A DNA stretch of 64,000 nucleotides from Devosia neptuniae (GCF_025452235.1 NZ_CP104965.1:2414501-2478500); one strand, 5' to 3'; shown: positions 42,340 through 51,577, numbered from the stretch's first letter. Translations and numbers: made by a program. The notes: generated by a model not told the origin, from the letters alone.

Positions 42340-43626
42340 ATGCCTGAATTGACGAGACGGAATTTTCTGGCGGCGAGTTCGGCGCTGACACTGGCTGGGC
42401 TGATCGGCGGGGGAACGGCTTTTGGCCAGGAGAGTCGGCTGCGGCTGAGCTGGTGGGGCAATGCCGAGCGGGCGGAGCGGACCAACAAGATCATCGATCT
42501 GTTCAAGGCCGCCAATGGGGGTGTCGAGATCGAGGGCCAGACGCTGCCGGGCGGCGGGGATTACTGGACGTGGCTGGCCACCCAGACTGCTGGCGGCAAC
42601 CCGCCCGACGTGATCCAGATGGATTACCGCTATATCTTTGAATATGCCGGGCGCGGCGTGCTGCTGCCGCTCGATGACCTGCTGGCCTCGACGATCGATC
42701 TCTCCAATTGGCCGGAAGAGCGGATTGACGTCGGCCGGGTGGATGGCAAGGTCTATGGCATCAGCCTGGGCGCCAATACGGGGGCGGTGATCCTCAACCT
42801 GACGGCCTGGGAAGAGGCGGGCATCGAGCCGCCGACTATCGGCACGACCTGGGAGCAGTTTGCTGATCTCTGCACCCAGTTCACCAGCAAGACCACGCGC
42901 ACGGGCTTTTTCGGCACACAGGATGCCAGCGGGCACGAAACCTCGTTCGAGACCTATCTGCGCCAGCGCGGCAAGGCGCTGTATGCGGCCGATGGCAGCC
43001 TGGGGTTTGATGAGACCGACGCCAAGGCGTGGTTCGACCTGTGGAGCGAAATGCGCAAGGCGGGCGCCTGTGTGCCGGCCGATGTGCAGGCGCTGTCGCA
43101 GGGCAATGTCGATACCAGCGTCGTTACCGTTGGCAAGGCCGCCACGGGCATTGCGCAATCCAACCAGTTGGTGAGCTACCAGAAGGCCAATACCGACCGG
43201 CTGGGCATGACCAGCATTCCAGTGATCGAAGGCGGCCAGCCGGGGCAATATCTCAAACCCTCGATGTATTTCAGCCTGAGCTCGCAGACCAAGGACCCCG
43301 AACTGGCGGGCAAGTTCCTCGATTTCTTCATCAACAATCCCGAGGCCATGCAGATTCTGGGCGTCGAGCGCGGTGCACCCGAGGCGCCGGAAACGCGCCA
43401 GGCCATCCTGCCGTCGCTGGATGAAGCCTCGCAGGAAGCGCTGACCTATCTGGACAATATCGCTTCGGTGATCGGCGCGTTGCCGCCAGCGCCGCCGCAA
43501 GGGGCGGGCGAGGGCACGACCGTGTTGATGAGCGTGGCCGAAGAGGTGGCGTTCGAAGCCAAATCGAGCGAGCAGGGGGCGGCCGACCTGGTTGCCGGCA
43601 TGGCGCAAGCGGTCGCTCGCGGCTAA
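42340..43626 (+). CDS. ABC sugar-binding protein (family 1), no permease nearby
   Basis: 428 residues. A twin-arginine signal (ELTRRNFLAASSALTLAGLI) precedes a family 1 extracellular solute-binding domain (SWWGNAERAERTNKIIDLFK, then PPDVIQMDYRYIFEYAGRGV). ATG at 42340 follows GGGAGGAG. No permease or ATPase gene follows: the next genes are a dehydrogenase and a GntR regulator. It must use a transporter encoded elsewhere, or act as a sensor-type binding protein. The ligand is probably a sugar or sugar acid. Confidence 0.88.
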   Translation: MPELTRRNFLAASSALTLAGLIGGGTAFGQESRLRLSWWGNAERAERTNKIIDLFKAANGGVEIEGQTLPGGGDYWTWLATQTAGGNPPDVIQMDYRYIFEYAGRGVLLPLDDLLASTIDLSNWPEERIDVGRVDGKVYGISLGANTGAVILNLTAWEEAGIEPPTIGTTWEQFADLCTQFTSKTTRTGFFGTQDASGHETSFETYLRQRGKALYAADGSLGFDETDAKAWFDLWSEMRKAGACVPADVQALSQGNVDTSVVTVGKAATGIAQSNQLVSYQKANTDRLGMTSIPVIEGGQPGQYLKPSMYFSLSSQTKDPELAGKFLDFFINNPEAMQILGVERGAPEAPETRQAILPSLDEASQEALTYLDNIASVIGALPPAPPQGAGEGTTVLMSVAEEVAFEAKSSEQGAADLVAGMAQAVARG

Positions 43627-43634
43627 AAGCCTTC

Positions 43635-43665
43635 TGGTGTGCCCGGCTTGAGGCCGGGCACACCA
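43635..43665 (+). other. 13-bp intercistronic hairpin after the binding-protein gene
   Basis: TGGTGTGCCCGGC, TTGAG, GCCGGGCACACCA is a perfect stem starting 9 bases after the stop codon. No T run follows. It probably stabilises the binding-protein message or partly blocks read-through into the dehydrogenase gene. Confidence 0.6.
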
Positions 43666-43682
43666 AGCAATTGGAATTTGAT

Positions 43683-44756
43683 ATGACAGCCAAGCTTAGG
43701 GTCGGGATCGTGGGATGCGGCGCGGGGCGCACCCATCTGGTGGAGGGCTATGTGCCCAATGCCGAATTGTTCGAGGTGGTCGCGCTGTGCGATCTCAACG
43801 AGGAGCGGCTGGCGGCGGTGGGCGACGAGTTCGGCATTGCGGGGCGCACGACTTCGTTCGAGGCGCTGCTGGCCATGCCGGAGATCGATGTCATCGATAT
43901 CTGCACGCCACCGGGACTGCATCTGGAACAGAGTCTGGCGGCGCTGGCCGCGGGCAAGCATGTGGTGTGCGAAAAGCCGCTGGTGGGCTCGCTGGCCGAG
44001 ATCGATGTGATCATGGCGGCGGAGGCCCGCTCGGCCGGGCGGCTGATGCCGGTGTTTCAATATCGCTATGGCAATGGGGTGGCCAAGGCCAAGGCGGTGA
44101 TCGATGCTGGCCTCGCGGGCAAGGCCTATGCGGGGACAGTCGAGACTTTCTGGCGGCGTGGGCCGGACTATTATGCGGTGCCGTGGCGCGGCAAATGGAA
44201 GACGGAGCTGGGCGGGGTGCTGATGGCCCATGCTATCCACCCGCATGACATGATGACCTATCTGATGGGGCCGGTGGATCGGGTGTTCGGGCGGGTCGAT
44301 ACCCGCGTCAACGACATCGAGGTGGAGGATTGCCTGTCGGCCTCGCTGCGCATGCAAAATGGCGCGCTGGTGTCGCTGACGGCGACGTTAGGCTCGGCGG
44401 ATCAGTTGACGCGCATCCGCCTGGCCTTTGAAAACCTGACCCTTGAAAGCGATCATGCGCCCTATCGGCCGGGCGAGGCGGATTGGCAGATCATTGCTAA
44501 AACGCCCGAAATTGGCGCGCAGATCGACGCCGTGCTGGCCGATTGGGAATTCGTGCCCTCGCGCCACACCACACAATTGCGGCTGTTCCACCAGGCGATC
44601 ACCACCGGTGCGCCGCTGCCGGTGACGACCGCGGATGCAAGGCAGGCGCTCGAGCTGGTAACGGCGATCTATCATTCGTCGGAAACCGGGGCCGACATTG
44701 CGCTGCCGCTGGATGCGGGCCATCCCAAATATAGCGGATGGGCGCCGGCGGCATAG
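43683..44756 (+). CDS. Gfo/Idh/MocA-family dehydrogenase
   Basis: 357 residues. The N-terminal Rossmann motif (RVGIVGCGAGRTHL) and the signature GKHVVCEKPLVGSLAEID with the catalytic Lys (EKP) define the family. MAHAIHPHDMMTYLMGPVDR carries the second conserved His. Members oxidise or epimerise sugars, inositols or their acids with NAD(P). It follows the sugar-binding protein gene by 56 bases and precedes a GntR gene, fitting a small sugar-acid catabolism cluster. ATG at 43683 was chosen by the Rossmann position. Confidence 0.9.
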   Translation: MTAKLRVGIVGCGAGRTHLVEGYVPNAELFEVVALCDLNEERLAAVGDEFGIAGRTTSFEALLAMPEIDVIDICTPPGLHLEQSLAALAAGKHVVCEKPLVGSLAEIDVIMAAEARSAGRLMPVFQYRYGNGVAKAKAVIDAGLAGKAYAGTVETFWRRGPDYYAVPWRGKWKTELGGVLMAHAIHPHDMMTYLMGPVDRVFGRVDTRVNDIEVEDCLSASLRMQNGALVSLTATLGSADQLTRIRLAFENLTLESDHAPYRPGEADWQIIAKTPEIGAQIDAVLADWEFVPSRHTTQLRLFHQAITTGAPLPVTTADARQALELVTAIYHSSETGADIALPLDAGHPKYSGWAPAA

Positions 44757-44813
44757 GGGCCTGCCAGGCCAGCGGAAACTTGCTATACCCAAGCTTGGTG
44801 CGGAGAGATTGTC

Positions 44814-45521
44814 ATGCAGGATCACGGTGCGGCGCGGCTGGAACGGCTTGATCCAAAGCTCAGCCTGACGCTGCGCGATCATGTGCACAAGGCGTTGCGC
44901 ATGGCTATTCTGTCCGGGCGGTTCGCGCCGCAGGAAAAGCTCAATGAGCGGCAATTGGCCGAGGAGCTAGGCGTCAGCACCACCCCGCTCAAGGAAGCGC
45001 TGCGGCAATTGGAGACCGAAGGGCTGATCTCGACGCTGCCGCGTCGGGGGATCGTCGTGCTCTATAGCCGGACCTGGGCGGAGGAAATGATCCTGGCGCG
45101 GGCGGCGCTCGAATCGATGATCGCGCACCTGGCGGCGCGGCGGATCGACAAGGCAGGCGGCGCCGCGCTGCACGCGACGATCGCGTCCATGGCCGAGGCC
45201 AGCGCCGCAGGCGATGCCGGAAGGCTGATCGAGCTCAACGGCGTGTTCCACGAACAGATCCACATTGCTTCGCAATGCCTTTATCTGGCCCGGCTGATCG
45301 AGCGGCAGCGCTTTTATGACGAAGGCACGCGCCGCATCATCCATTCGGACCCGGACGAACGCGCCCGCGCGCTGGCCGAACACAAGCTCATCGCCGAAAC
45401 CATCGCCGCAGGCCAAGTGGAAGCCGCCGAGCGCGCCATGCGCGATCACGTCGTACGCTCAGGCGAGCATTATCTCGGGCTGGTGTTTACCGACAGGGCC
45501 CGCGCGGCTGCGGCAGACTGA
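44814..45521 (+). CDS. GntR-family regulator, FCD subfamily
   Basis: 235 residues. The winged helix (KALRMAILSGRFAPQEKLNE, then LAEELGVSTTPLKEALRQLE) is followed by an all-helical FCD ligand domain with metal-binding His residues (NGVFHEQIH, AEHKLIAE, RDHVVRSG). It is the last gene of the binding-protein cluster and may bind the TGATATATCA site before that cluster. Its stop lies only 3 bases from the 3' end of the convergent tRNA-Arg gene. Confidence 0.9.
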   Translation: MQDHGAARLERLDPKLSLTLRDHVHKALRMAILSGRFAPQEKLNERQLAEELGVSTTPLKEALRQLETEGLISTLPRRGIVVLYSRTWAEEMILARAALESMIAHLAARRIDKAGGAALHATIASMAEASAAGDAGRLIELNGVFHEQIHIASQCLYLARLIERQRFYDEGTRRIIHSDPDERARALAEHKLIAETIAAGQVEAAERAMRDHVVRSGEHYLGLVFTDRARAAAAD

Positions 45522-45524
45522 AAC

Positions 45525-45601
45525 TGGTGACCCCGGCGGGATTCGAACCCACGACCCCAGGATTAGGAATCCTGTGCTCTATCCTGCTGAGCTACGGGGC
45601 C
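45525..45601 (-). tRNA. tRNA-Arg (anticodon CCT)
   Basis: 77 bases including an encoded CCA. On the minus strand the acceptor begins GGCCCCG. The anticodon stem CAGGA/TCCTG holds loop TTCCTAA with anticodon CCT. The T arm GTGGGTTCGAATCCCGC is complete. Confidence 0.96.
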
Positions 45602-45762
45602 AGCCAGACCGAAATACCAGTAGGGCTTAGGTTTTTCAAGGTTGGCTTGCTGGATTGAGCGGAGCACTTGGTGACGAGAATTCGTCCCGTTCCGTTGGTA
45701 TTAGTCCGACTGCCATCAGCGGACACGCTCTGTTACCTCCAGTACTATCTGGGGGTAATTAC

Positions 45763-46131
45763 ATGAAATTCGTTCTACCTATCGCCGCTGTCGCGGCGAT
45801 GCTTGCCGGCTGCGCCACGCCGCCGAAGGATATTGCACCAGCCTATGTTTCGACGGGGCTCTACCAAAACCTGAGCTGTAGCCAGTTGCGGGCGGAAGCG
45901 GAAAATGTCTCCGCCCGGGCCGCCGCGGCCTTCGGGCAGCAACCCAAGAATCGCAGCCAGGATGCGGCCATGACGGGTGTCGCCATCATATTGTTCTGGC
46001 CTGCTGCCTTCTTCATGAAAGGGGATGGCGCAGCCGCGGCCGAGGTGGCGCGGTTCAAGGGCGAAATGCAGGCCATCGAGCAGGTCAACCGCGTCAAGAA
46101 TTGCGGCATTCAGTTTGCGCCCATCGCCTAG
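45763..46131 (+). CDS. small lipoprotein, hypothetical
   Basis: 122 residues. A signal peptide ends in MLAGC (Cys17), a lipobox. GLYQNLSCSQLRAEAENVSA and a central hydrophobic stretch (TGVAIILFWPAAFFMKG) follow, then a helical, charged end with NRVKNCGIQ. Similar small lipoproteins are common in Proteobacteria and have no known function. ATG at 45763 has GGGGG seven bases upstream. Two Cys residues after the lipobox could form a disulfide. Confidence 0.8.
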   Translation: MKFVLPIAAVAAMLAGCATPPKDIAPAYVSTGLYQNLSCSQLRAEAENVSARAAAAFGQQPKNRSQDAAMTGVAIILFWPAAFFMKGDGAAAAEVARFKGEMQAIEQVNRVKNCGIQFAPIA

Positions 46132-46151
46132 CTTTGGGGCATGATGCGCAA

Positions 46152-46177
46152 ACGTCCGCAACCCGTCTTGCGGACGT
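46152..46177 (+). terminator. perfect 10-bp hairpin between the lipoprotein gene and argJ
   Basis: ACGTCCGCAA, CCCGTC, TTGCGGACGT starts 21 bases after the lipoprotein stop. The following T run is weak (TCTCGCGTTT). It is more likely a terminator for the lipoprotein gene than an argJ attenuator. Confidence 0.55.
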
Positions 46178-46231
46178 CTCGCGTTTGGGGCAAACCCGAG
46201 GGCAGCTTTTGCCCCCAAGAGGACAGCCCAG

Positions 46232-47464
46232 ATGGCCCATCCCGTTTCCCCGCTCGCTCCCAAATCCTATCCGGACCTGCCGGCGATCGCCGGGGTGCGT
46301 TTCGCGACGGCCGAGGCCGGGATCAAGTACAAGAACCGCACCGATGTGCTGCTGATGGCGTTTGACGAGGGCACGACGGCGGCGGGCGTGCTGACGCGCT
46401 CGAAATGTTCGTCGGCGGCGGTGGATTGGTGCAAGGCCAATTTGCCAGGCGGGGTAGCGCGGGGCCTGGTGGTCAATTCGGGCAATGCCAATGCCTTTAC
46501 CGGCACCAAGGGGCAGAAGAGCGTCGAACTGACGGCCGATTATGCGGCGAGGGCGCTGGGCTGCGCACCGTCCGAGATTTTTCTGGCGTCGACGGGGGTG
46601 ATCGGGGAGCCGCTGGATGCCTCCAAATTTGCCGGCGTGCTGGACGATATGGCGGCGCGGGTCAGCGCCGGATCGTGGATGGAACCCGCCAAGGCGATCA
46701 TGACGACCGATACCTTTCCCAAGCTATCCGGTGCGATTTTCGACATCGACGGGGTCGAGGTCAAAATCAACGGCATTGCCAAGGGCAGCGGCATGATCGC
46801 GCCTGACATGGCGACCATGCTGAGCTTTGTGGTCACCGATATGCCGATTGCGGCGCCCGTCTTACAGGCGCTGCTGGCGCGGCATGTGCAGACCAGTTTC
46901 AACGCCATCACGGTGGATAGCGACACGTCTACCTCCGATACACTGCTGGCCTTTGCGACCGGCAAGGCCGGGGTGGAGGCGATTGCCAGCCTTGATGACC
47001 CGCGCGCAGAAACGTTTGGCGCGGCGCTGGCCGATGTGCTGTTTGATCTGGCCATCCAGGTGGTGCGCGACGGCGAGGGGGCGACCAAGCAGGTGTCCAT
47101 CCATGTCGAGGGCGCGACCTCCGACCAGAGCGCGTTTCGCATTGCCAAGTCGATTGCCGACTCGCCATTGGTCAAGACCGCCATTGCCGGCGAAGACGCC
47201 AATTGGGGGCGCGTGGTGATGGCCGTGGGCAAGGCGGGGGAGCCGGCCGATCGCGACAAGCTGGCCATTCGCTTTGGCGACCTGCTGGTGGCCAAGGATG
47301 GCGAGCGAGCGGCCGTGTATGATGAAGCCGCGACCAGCGCCTATATGAAGGGCGAGGACCTGGAACTGACCGTCAGCTTGGGGCTGGGTGAGGGCAAGGC
47401 GAGCGTTTATACCTGCGACCTGACGCATGGCTATATCACCATCAATGGCGATTATCGGAGCTGA
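46232..47464 (+). CDS. argJ: bifunctional ornithine acetyltransferase / N-acetylglutamate synthase
   Basis: 410 residues. Recycles the acetyl group between N-acetylornithine and glutamate in arginine synthesis. The autoprocessing site is visible: [13 protein letters not shown], with cleavage expected before Thr195. [13 protein letters not shown] is typical. It is followed after one base by a GNAT gene and then by mutT, forming an operon. The start ATG has a GGACAG site. Confidence 0.96.
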   Translation: MAHPVSPLAPKSYPDLPAIAGVRFATAEAGIKYKNRTDVLLMAFDEGTTAAGVLTRSKCSSAAVDWCKANLPGGVARGLVVNSGNANAFTGTKGQKSVELTADYAARALGCAPSEIFLASTGVIGEPLDASKFAGVLDDMAARVSAGSWMEPAKAIMTTDTFPKLSGAIFDIDGVEVKINGIAKGSGMIAPDMATMLSFVVTDMPIAAPVLQALLARHVQTSFNAITVDSDTSTSDTLLAFATGKAGVEAIASLDDPRAETFGAALADVLFDLAIQVVRDGEGATKQVSIHVEGATSDQSAFRIAKSIADSPLVKTAIAGEDANWGRVVMAVGKAGEPADRDKLAIRFGDLLVAKDGERAAVYDEAATSAYMKGEDLELTVSLGLGEGKASVYTCDLTHGYITINGDYRS

Positions 47465-47465
47465 T

Positions 47466-48212
47466 ATGTCCTTGCCCGATATTGCCACCTTCGAGCGGGC
47501 GGGACTTGCGGCCTGGCCGGGGATCGAAGTCGATTGGGATGGCGCCTGGGTGCGCCGTGCCGCTGGCGGCTATACCAAACGGGCCAATTCGCTGCAGTGC
47601 TTCGATGTAAGCGATGGCGACAATGTGGAGGCACGGCTGGACGCCGCGCAGGCGTGGTTTGCGGCGCGCGAATTGCCAATGGTCGTTCGTACGACGCCGC
47701 TGGCGAGCGGTGCGCTCAATGCTGCCCTTGATGCCCGCGGCTGGGCGACGGTTGATCACAGCCATCTCTATGCCATGCCGCTGGGCGAGCACGAGCCTGA
47801 CCCGGAGGGGCGCTTGTTTGAGCTGCTTGATCCGGAATTTCTCGCGGCGCAGCAGGGGCTGCGCGGCTATAGCGACGAGAATGTGGCCCGGCTGCGGGCG
47901 CTGCTGGCGGTCATGGCCGTGCCGGCGACGGGCGTGGTGGTCTATCGCGATGGCCAGGCGGTCGCCACCGGGCTGATGGCGATAGGCGAGGGCATTGTCG
48001 TCACCGGCAATGTGATTACGGATACGACACGGCGGCGGCAGGGACTGGCGGCGGCGATGATGCGCACCGGGCTGGCCTGGGCGAAAGAGGCCGGCGCGAC
48101 GGTCGCGGCGCTCAATGTGCAGGCGGACAATCCGGCCGCCAAGGCGCTCTATGGGTCGCTCGGCTATACGTACCAGTACGATTACACCTATCGCATTCCG
48201 AGCGCGTCATGA
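47466..48212 (+). CDS. GNAT-family N-acetyltransferase
   Basis: 248 residues. The C-terminal half is a GNAT fold with the acetyl-CoA loop (TDTTRRRQGLAAAMMRTGL) and ADNPAAKALYGSLGYT. The N-terminal half (GGYTKRANSLQCFDVSDGDN) resembles the GNAT-related domain seen in similar two-part acetyltransferases. ATG at 47466 begins one base after the argJ stop. The substrate is unknown. The operon link to argJ is common in Hyphomicrobiales but does not prove a role in arginine metabolism. Confidence 0.85.
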   Translation: MSLPDIATFERAGLAAWPGIEVDWDGAWVRRAAGGYTKRANSLQCFDVSDGDNVEARLDAAQAWFAARELPMVVRTTPLASGALNAALDARGWATVDHSHLYAMPLGEHEPDPEGRLFELLDPEFLAAQQGLRGYSDENVARLRALLAVMAVPATGVVVYRDGQAVATGLMAIGEGIVVTGNVITDTTRRRQGLAAAMMRTGLAWAKEAGATVAALNVQADNPAAKALYGSLGYTYQYDYTYRIPSAS

Positions 48213-48613
48213 GCGGCCACATTCTTCTCGTTGTGGCCTGTGCCCTGGTGGACGCCGATCGCCGTGTGCTGATTGCACAGCGGCCAGAAGGCAAGTCCAT
48301 GGCGGGGCTGTGGGAGTTTCCCGGCGGCAAGGTGGAGCCGGGGGAGAGCCCCGAGGCGGCATTGATCCGCGAGCTGGAGGAAGAGCTGGGCGTCTCGACC
48401 AAGACGGCGTGCCTGGCACCGGTATCTTTCGCCAGTCATTCTTACGAGACTTTTCACCTGTTAATGCCACTTTACGTCTGCCGGAAATGGCAGGGACAGC
48501 CGCAGGCCAAGGAACATTCCGCCCTCAAATGGGTGCGGCCCCAGGCTCTGCGTGACTACCCGATGCCGCCGGCCGACGAACCACTGATCGCGGCGCTCTG
48601 CGATCTGTTGTAG
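48209..48613 (+). CDS. mutT: NUDIX hydrolase, MutT-type 8-oxo-dGTP diphosphatase
   Basis: 134 residues. Removes oxidised dGTP from the nucleotide pool. The Nudix box is complete: GGKVEPGESPEAALIRELEE followed by ELGV. RRVLIAQRPEGKSMAGLWEF and the C-terminal LKWVRPQALRDYPMPPADEP are MutT-like. It overlaps the GNAT gene by 4 bases. The prediction is good, though other Nudix substrates are possible. Confidence 0.93.
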   Translation: MSGHILLVVACALVDADRRVLIAQRPEGKSMAGLWEFPGGKVEPGESPEAALIRELEEELGVSTKTACLAPVSFASHSYETFHLLMPLYVCRKWQGQPQAKEHSALKWVRPQALRDYPMPPADEPLIAALCDLL

Positions 48614-48633
48614 CCAGGTGTTCGGGGGCAGGC

Positions 48634-48831
48634 ATGACGAAGACGTTGTTGCATTTTCTCCGGGACGAGACCGGCGCCACCGCGATTGAATACGGCCTGC
48701 TCGCCGGGCTTATTGCCGTTGCGCTGCTGGTCTCCTTCGCCCTGCTGGGCGACAGCCTCACGGCCCTGTTCGGCGTCGGCGCGGGCAGTGCGGCGGCGAT
48801 TATCGGCGCGGCCGCCGACAGTATCCCTTGA
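48634..48831 (+). CDS. Flp/Fap-family pilin component
   Basis: 65 residues. The type IVb pilin signature is clear: LRDETGATAIEYGLLAGLIA with the prepilin peptidase site at Gly/Ala before TAIEYG. A hydrophobic helix and a short Ala/Gly-rich end follow. Genes for the Tad assembly machine are not nearby. It starts 20 bases after mutT and may share its transcript. Whether it is a working pilin or a spare copy is unclear. Confidence 0.88.
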   Translation: MTKTLLHFLRDETGATAIEYGLLAGLIAVALLVSFALLGDSLTALFGVGAGSAAAIIGAAADSIP

Positions 48832-49160
48832 GAGCCAATCAGCATTCAACAACCACGGGTCATTCCGGCGCAGGCCGGAATCCATGCTGCCGCATCCCTA
48901 AGTCAAGTTCCATCGTCATTGCCCCGCTTGTCCGGGCAATCCATTGCTGCCGCGGATGCTGAGAGATGGATCACCCGGACTAGCCGGGTGATGACGATGA
49001 GTTGAGGGAATTGTGCGAGCGGCTCCAACCTTCACAAGGTCATTCCCGCGAAAGCGGGAACCTCCGTTTCAACTCGCCCACCAAAACAGAGGTCCCCGCT
49101 TTCGCGGGGATGACATCATGGTGAGGGATGGGCTTGAGGGAAAGTCCCGAGCCTCAGACG
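48832..49160. repeat. cluster of short dispersed palindromes
   Basis: No gene is visible. Several GC-rich hairpin elements lie in a row: CATTCCGGCGCAGGCCGGAAT near 48863, CATTGCCCCGCTTGTCCGGGC near 48918, and ATCACCCGGACTAGCCGGGTG near 48968. A pair follows: CATTCCCGCGAAAGCGGGAA at 49041 and TCCCCGCTTTCGCGGGGA near 49096. Each resembles intergenic repeats common in alphaproteobacteria. The 32 bases at 49039-49070 recur exactly, inverted, at 62108-62139. Confidence 0.8.
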
Positions 49161-50645
49161 CTATTGCAGCACGACGACCTTGTATTTCTGCCCCGGCTGG
49201 ACGGGATCGCCCGGGTAGAGATCGTTGATGATATAGAACAGTTCGGCGCCGCGGCTGAGGCCGGCCATTTGACGGGCCAAGCTATCGGCGGTGTCGCCGG
49301 CCTTGGCGGTGACGATGCGGATGGCGACCTTGCGGATGGCATTGAGGTCGCTGCTATCGGTGCGGCGGAAGCTGGTCAGCGTCGCTTCGGCACCGGCCGA
49401 GAAGCGGGCGCTGTCGGCCTTGGCGGCGAAGATGAAGCGATAGACCTGACCATCGAGCCGCATGACCGAGACGCGGAAGAACCACTGGTCGGTCTGGGCG
49501 ACGCCCGATGCCATCTCGATGCCGTTGACGGTTCTGGTGGTGACGCTGTCGGTCTTGAGGCCGGCAATCCAGCCCGATTTGAGGTAATCGGCAAGGCCGA
49601 TATTGGCCTGCACGTCGGCACTGTCGAAACGCACGGCCTCGCCATCGCCAGCCACGCCGACGACGGCGCTCTGCGAATTCTGCAGCGTATAGCCATCGGG
49701 CACGGTGAAGGTGAACTTGCTGGCCGAATGGATGAATTTGCGGCCGACGATCGAGCCTTGGGCGGGGCTGTCGCCAAAGGTGAGGCCGGTAATGGAATCG
49801 AGATAGCCGGTGCGGTCGGTCTCCCCGACCTGGGCCTGGCCGAACATGGTGCGGGCGGTTTCCAGCGCCTTCTGGATACGGGCAGGCGTCGAGGGGTGCG
49901 AGGACAGGAAGCCGGCATTATTGCCGTTCTGGCCAGCCGAGAAGGTGGCGAAGCGGCTCATCACGCCCAGGAAACGCGCAGCGGCCTGCGGGTCGTAGCC
50001 CGCCTTGCCGGCGAACTTGATGCCTTCGTGGTCGGCTTCGAGTTCCTGCTGCTGACCGAAAGCGGCCATGGACTGGCGCGTGCGGTTGGCAGTGGCGTCG
50101 GTCGAGGTATCGCCGCCCAAAACGCCGGTGATGACGCGATCGACGATGGCGGTGGTGCGAGTGCGATCGGTGCGAGCGCGGGCGTGGCGCAGGGTGACGT
50201 GGGCGATTTCGTGCGCCAGTACGGCCGCCAATTCGCTGGTATCGGACGCGAGCGCCAAGATGCCGCGCGTCACATAGATATAGCCGCCGGGCAGCGCGAA
50301 GGCGTTGACTTCGGAGGTGTCGAGAATCGTGACTTGGAACTGGGCATTGGGCTGGTCAGCAGCGGCCAGCAGGCGGCCGACAATGCGGGCGACCATGATT
50401 TCGGCGGCGCGATCGGAATAGACCCCGCCATAGGCGGCGATGATGCGGGGATGCTCGCGGCGGCCGATGACCACGTCTTCGGGATCGGTGCCCTCGGGAA
50501 CCACGGTGGGCGCCGGCACGTCACCGGTCTGGCTGACCGCAATCTGGGAGCCGGTAAAGCTGGTGCAGGCCGACAGGGCCAGCAGCGATACCGCCAGCAA
50601 GCCATTGCGCAAACCCTTGTTGATGATGTGCTTGGTGCGCGTCAT
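49161..50645 (-). CDS. M48-family metalloprotease lipoprotein with C-terminal LysM-like domain
   Basis: 494 residues. A signal sequence ends in LLALSAC (Cys27, lipobox). The M48 zinc motif HEIAH is at 145-149, with the third ligand in EADHEG. The protease resembles BepA/LoiP-type quality-control enzymes. About 200 further residues follow, ending in a LysM-like repeat (AGDTADSLARQMAGLSRGAE ... GDPVQPGQKYKVVVLQ) that could bind peptidoglycan. It overlaps the thermonuclease gene by 4 bases. Confidence 0.9.
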   Translation of the reverse strand: MTRTKHIINKGLRNGLLAVSLLALSACTSFTGSQIAVSQTGDVPAPTVVPEGTDPEDVVIGRREHPRIIAAYGGVYSDRAAEIMVARIVGRLLAAADQPNAQFQVTILDTSEVNAFALPGGYIYVTRGILALASDTSELAAVLAHEIAHVTLRHARARTDRTRTTAIVDRVITGVLGGDTSTDATANRTRQSMAAFGQQQELEADHEGIKFAGKAGYDPQAAARFLGVMSRFATFSAGQNGNNAGFLSSHPSTPARIQKALETARTMFGQAQVGETDRTGYLDSITGLTFGDSPAQGSIVGRKFIHSASKFTFTVPDGYTLQNSQSAVVGVAGDGEAVRFDSADVQANIGLADYLKSGWIAGLKTDSVTTRTVNGIEMASGVAQTDQWFFRVSVMRLDGQVYRFIFAAKADSARFSAGAEATLTSFRRTDSSDLNAIRKVAIRIVTAKAGDTADSLARQMAGLSRGAELFYIINDLYPGDPVQPGQKYKVVVLQ

Positions 50646-51481
50646 CGTGCTGCCAGAACCTCGATCTGTTCGGGATGAGTAATCTCGATGCGTGGGCCAT
50701 CCCGATCGTCCACCCAGCCTCTGATGCGAACTAGCGCCCCTTCTAGGGCTGATGGATCGATGCCGTCTGCGGCAAAAAGCTTGAGCGCCGACGCTTCGAT
50801 CACTGCGGTGAAATCTTCTTTCCAGAACCGGCCAAAGTTCAGATAGACCCGCCCGCCGGATTGATCGGCAAGCAGGACACGTCCCTCGACAAGTTCGTAA
50901 TGGCCCTGCCGATCCAAAAGATCGGCCGGCCGATCCGCCGCACGAGTGCTGTAATAGGGATCGGCCCAGATGCCAAGCCCGGCTAAACGCGCACGACCCT
51001 CGGCGGCGAACAGCAGATCAAGGCATTTTCGGTTATCGGGGAAGGAATAGACGCGGGCCAGGCCCTGGGAGACCATATATTGCTGCGCCCAGATCTCGCC
51101 ATCGGGGCCATCGACGAAGACATGGGCCAGGACTCGCTCATAGCGATCGACTTCTTCTCCGCCATAGCCGAGACGTACGGGCTTGTTGAGGGCGATGGCT
51201 TCGAGCGCCGCTTTAGCCTCGGGCGCCAGTGGCCAGGTCTCGAATCCATCGCGGCCCAGCGGCAATTTGGGGGCTTGGGTGCCGATCATGCGCACGACCA
51301 TGCCATTGTCGAGCACGACCGTGTCACCATCGGTGACCTGGGTGACGATGCCGCCGGGCACCATGCGCAAATCCTCGCATGCAAGTGCCGCCGCCGAAAC
51401 AGACGACAGCGCCGCTATGGCGGCGAGGCTGGCAAGACTAGTCTTAAGCAAATCGGACCCCGGCAGGATTTCGTTCACCAT
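50642..51481 (-). CDS. secreted thermonuclease-family protein (SNase-like)
   Basis: 279 residues. A signal peptide (hydrophobic SLASLAAIAALSSVSAAALA) precedes an SNase-type barrel: VTQVTDGDTVVLDNGMVVRM, GTQAPKLPLG, RYERVLAHVF and MVSQGLARVYSFPDNRKCLD. The usual Arg/Glu active site is largely kept (GDT, Arg in YERVLA). A C-terminal extension of about 100 residues (YELVEGRVLLADQSGGRVYL) is an OB-like domain. It overlaps the M48 gene, so the two are probably translated together. Its nucleic-acid activity is unproven. Confidence 0.85.
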   Translation of the reverse strand: MVNEILPGSDLLKTSLASLAAIAALSSVSAAALACEDLRMVPGGIVTQVTDGDTVVLDNGMVVRMIGTQAPKLPLGRDGFETWPLAPEAKAALEAIALNKPVRLGYGGEEVDRYERVLAHVFVDGPDGEIWAQQYMVSQGLARVYSFPDNRKCLDLLFAAEGRARLAGLGIWADPYYSTRAADRPADLLDRQGHYELVEGRVLLADQSGGRVYLNFGRFWKEDFTAVIEASALKLFAADGIDPSALEGALVRIRGWVDDRDGPRIEITHPEQIEVLAAR

Positions 51482-51577
51482 GCACCTAAATAGGCCAAAA
51501 AATCATTACCGCTTGATAACTTTAGCGGCGGTGTGGCCGAAAGGTCGCGCAGTTGTGACACCGGCATAGGGCCGGTT

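Noticed and set aside
45525..45601. tRNA-Arg as an integration site
   Set aside because: The adjoining genes are ordinary, and no second copy of the tRNA end or integrase is present.
48832..49160. Array of regularly spaced palindromes considered as a CRISPR
   Set aside because: The repeats differ from each other, spacing is irregular and there are no cas genes.
49128..50678. A 516-codon plus-strand open frame over the M48 protease gene
   Set aside because: Low-complexity Gly/Ala/Asp translation typical of antisense frames. The minus strand has HEIAH and a lipobox.
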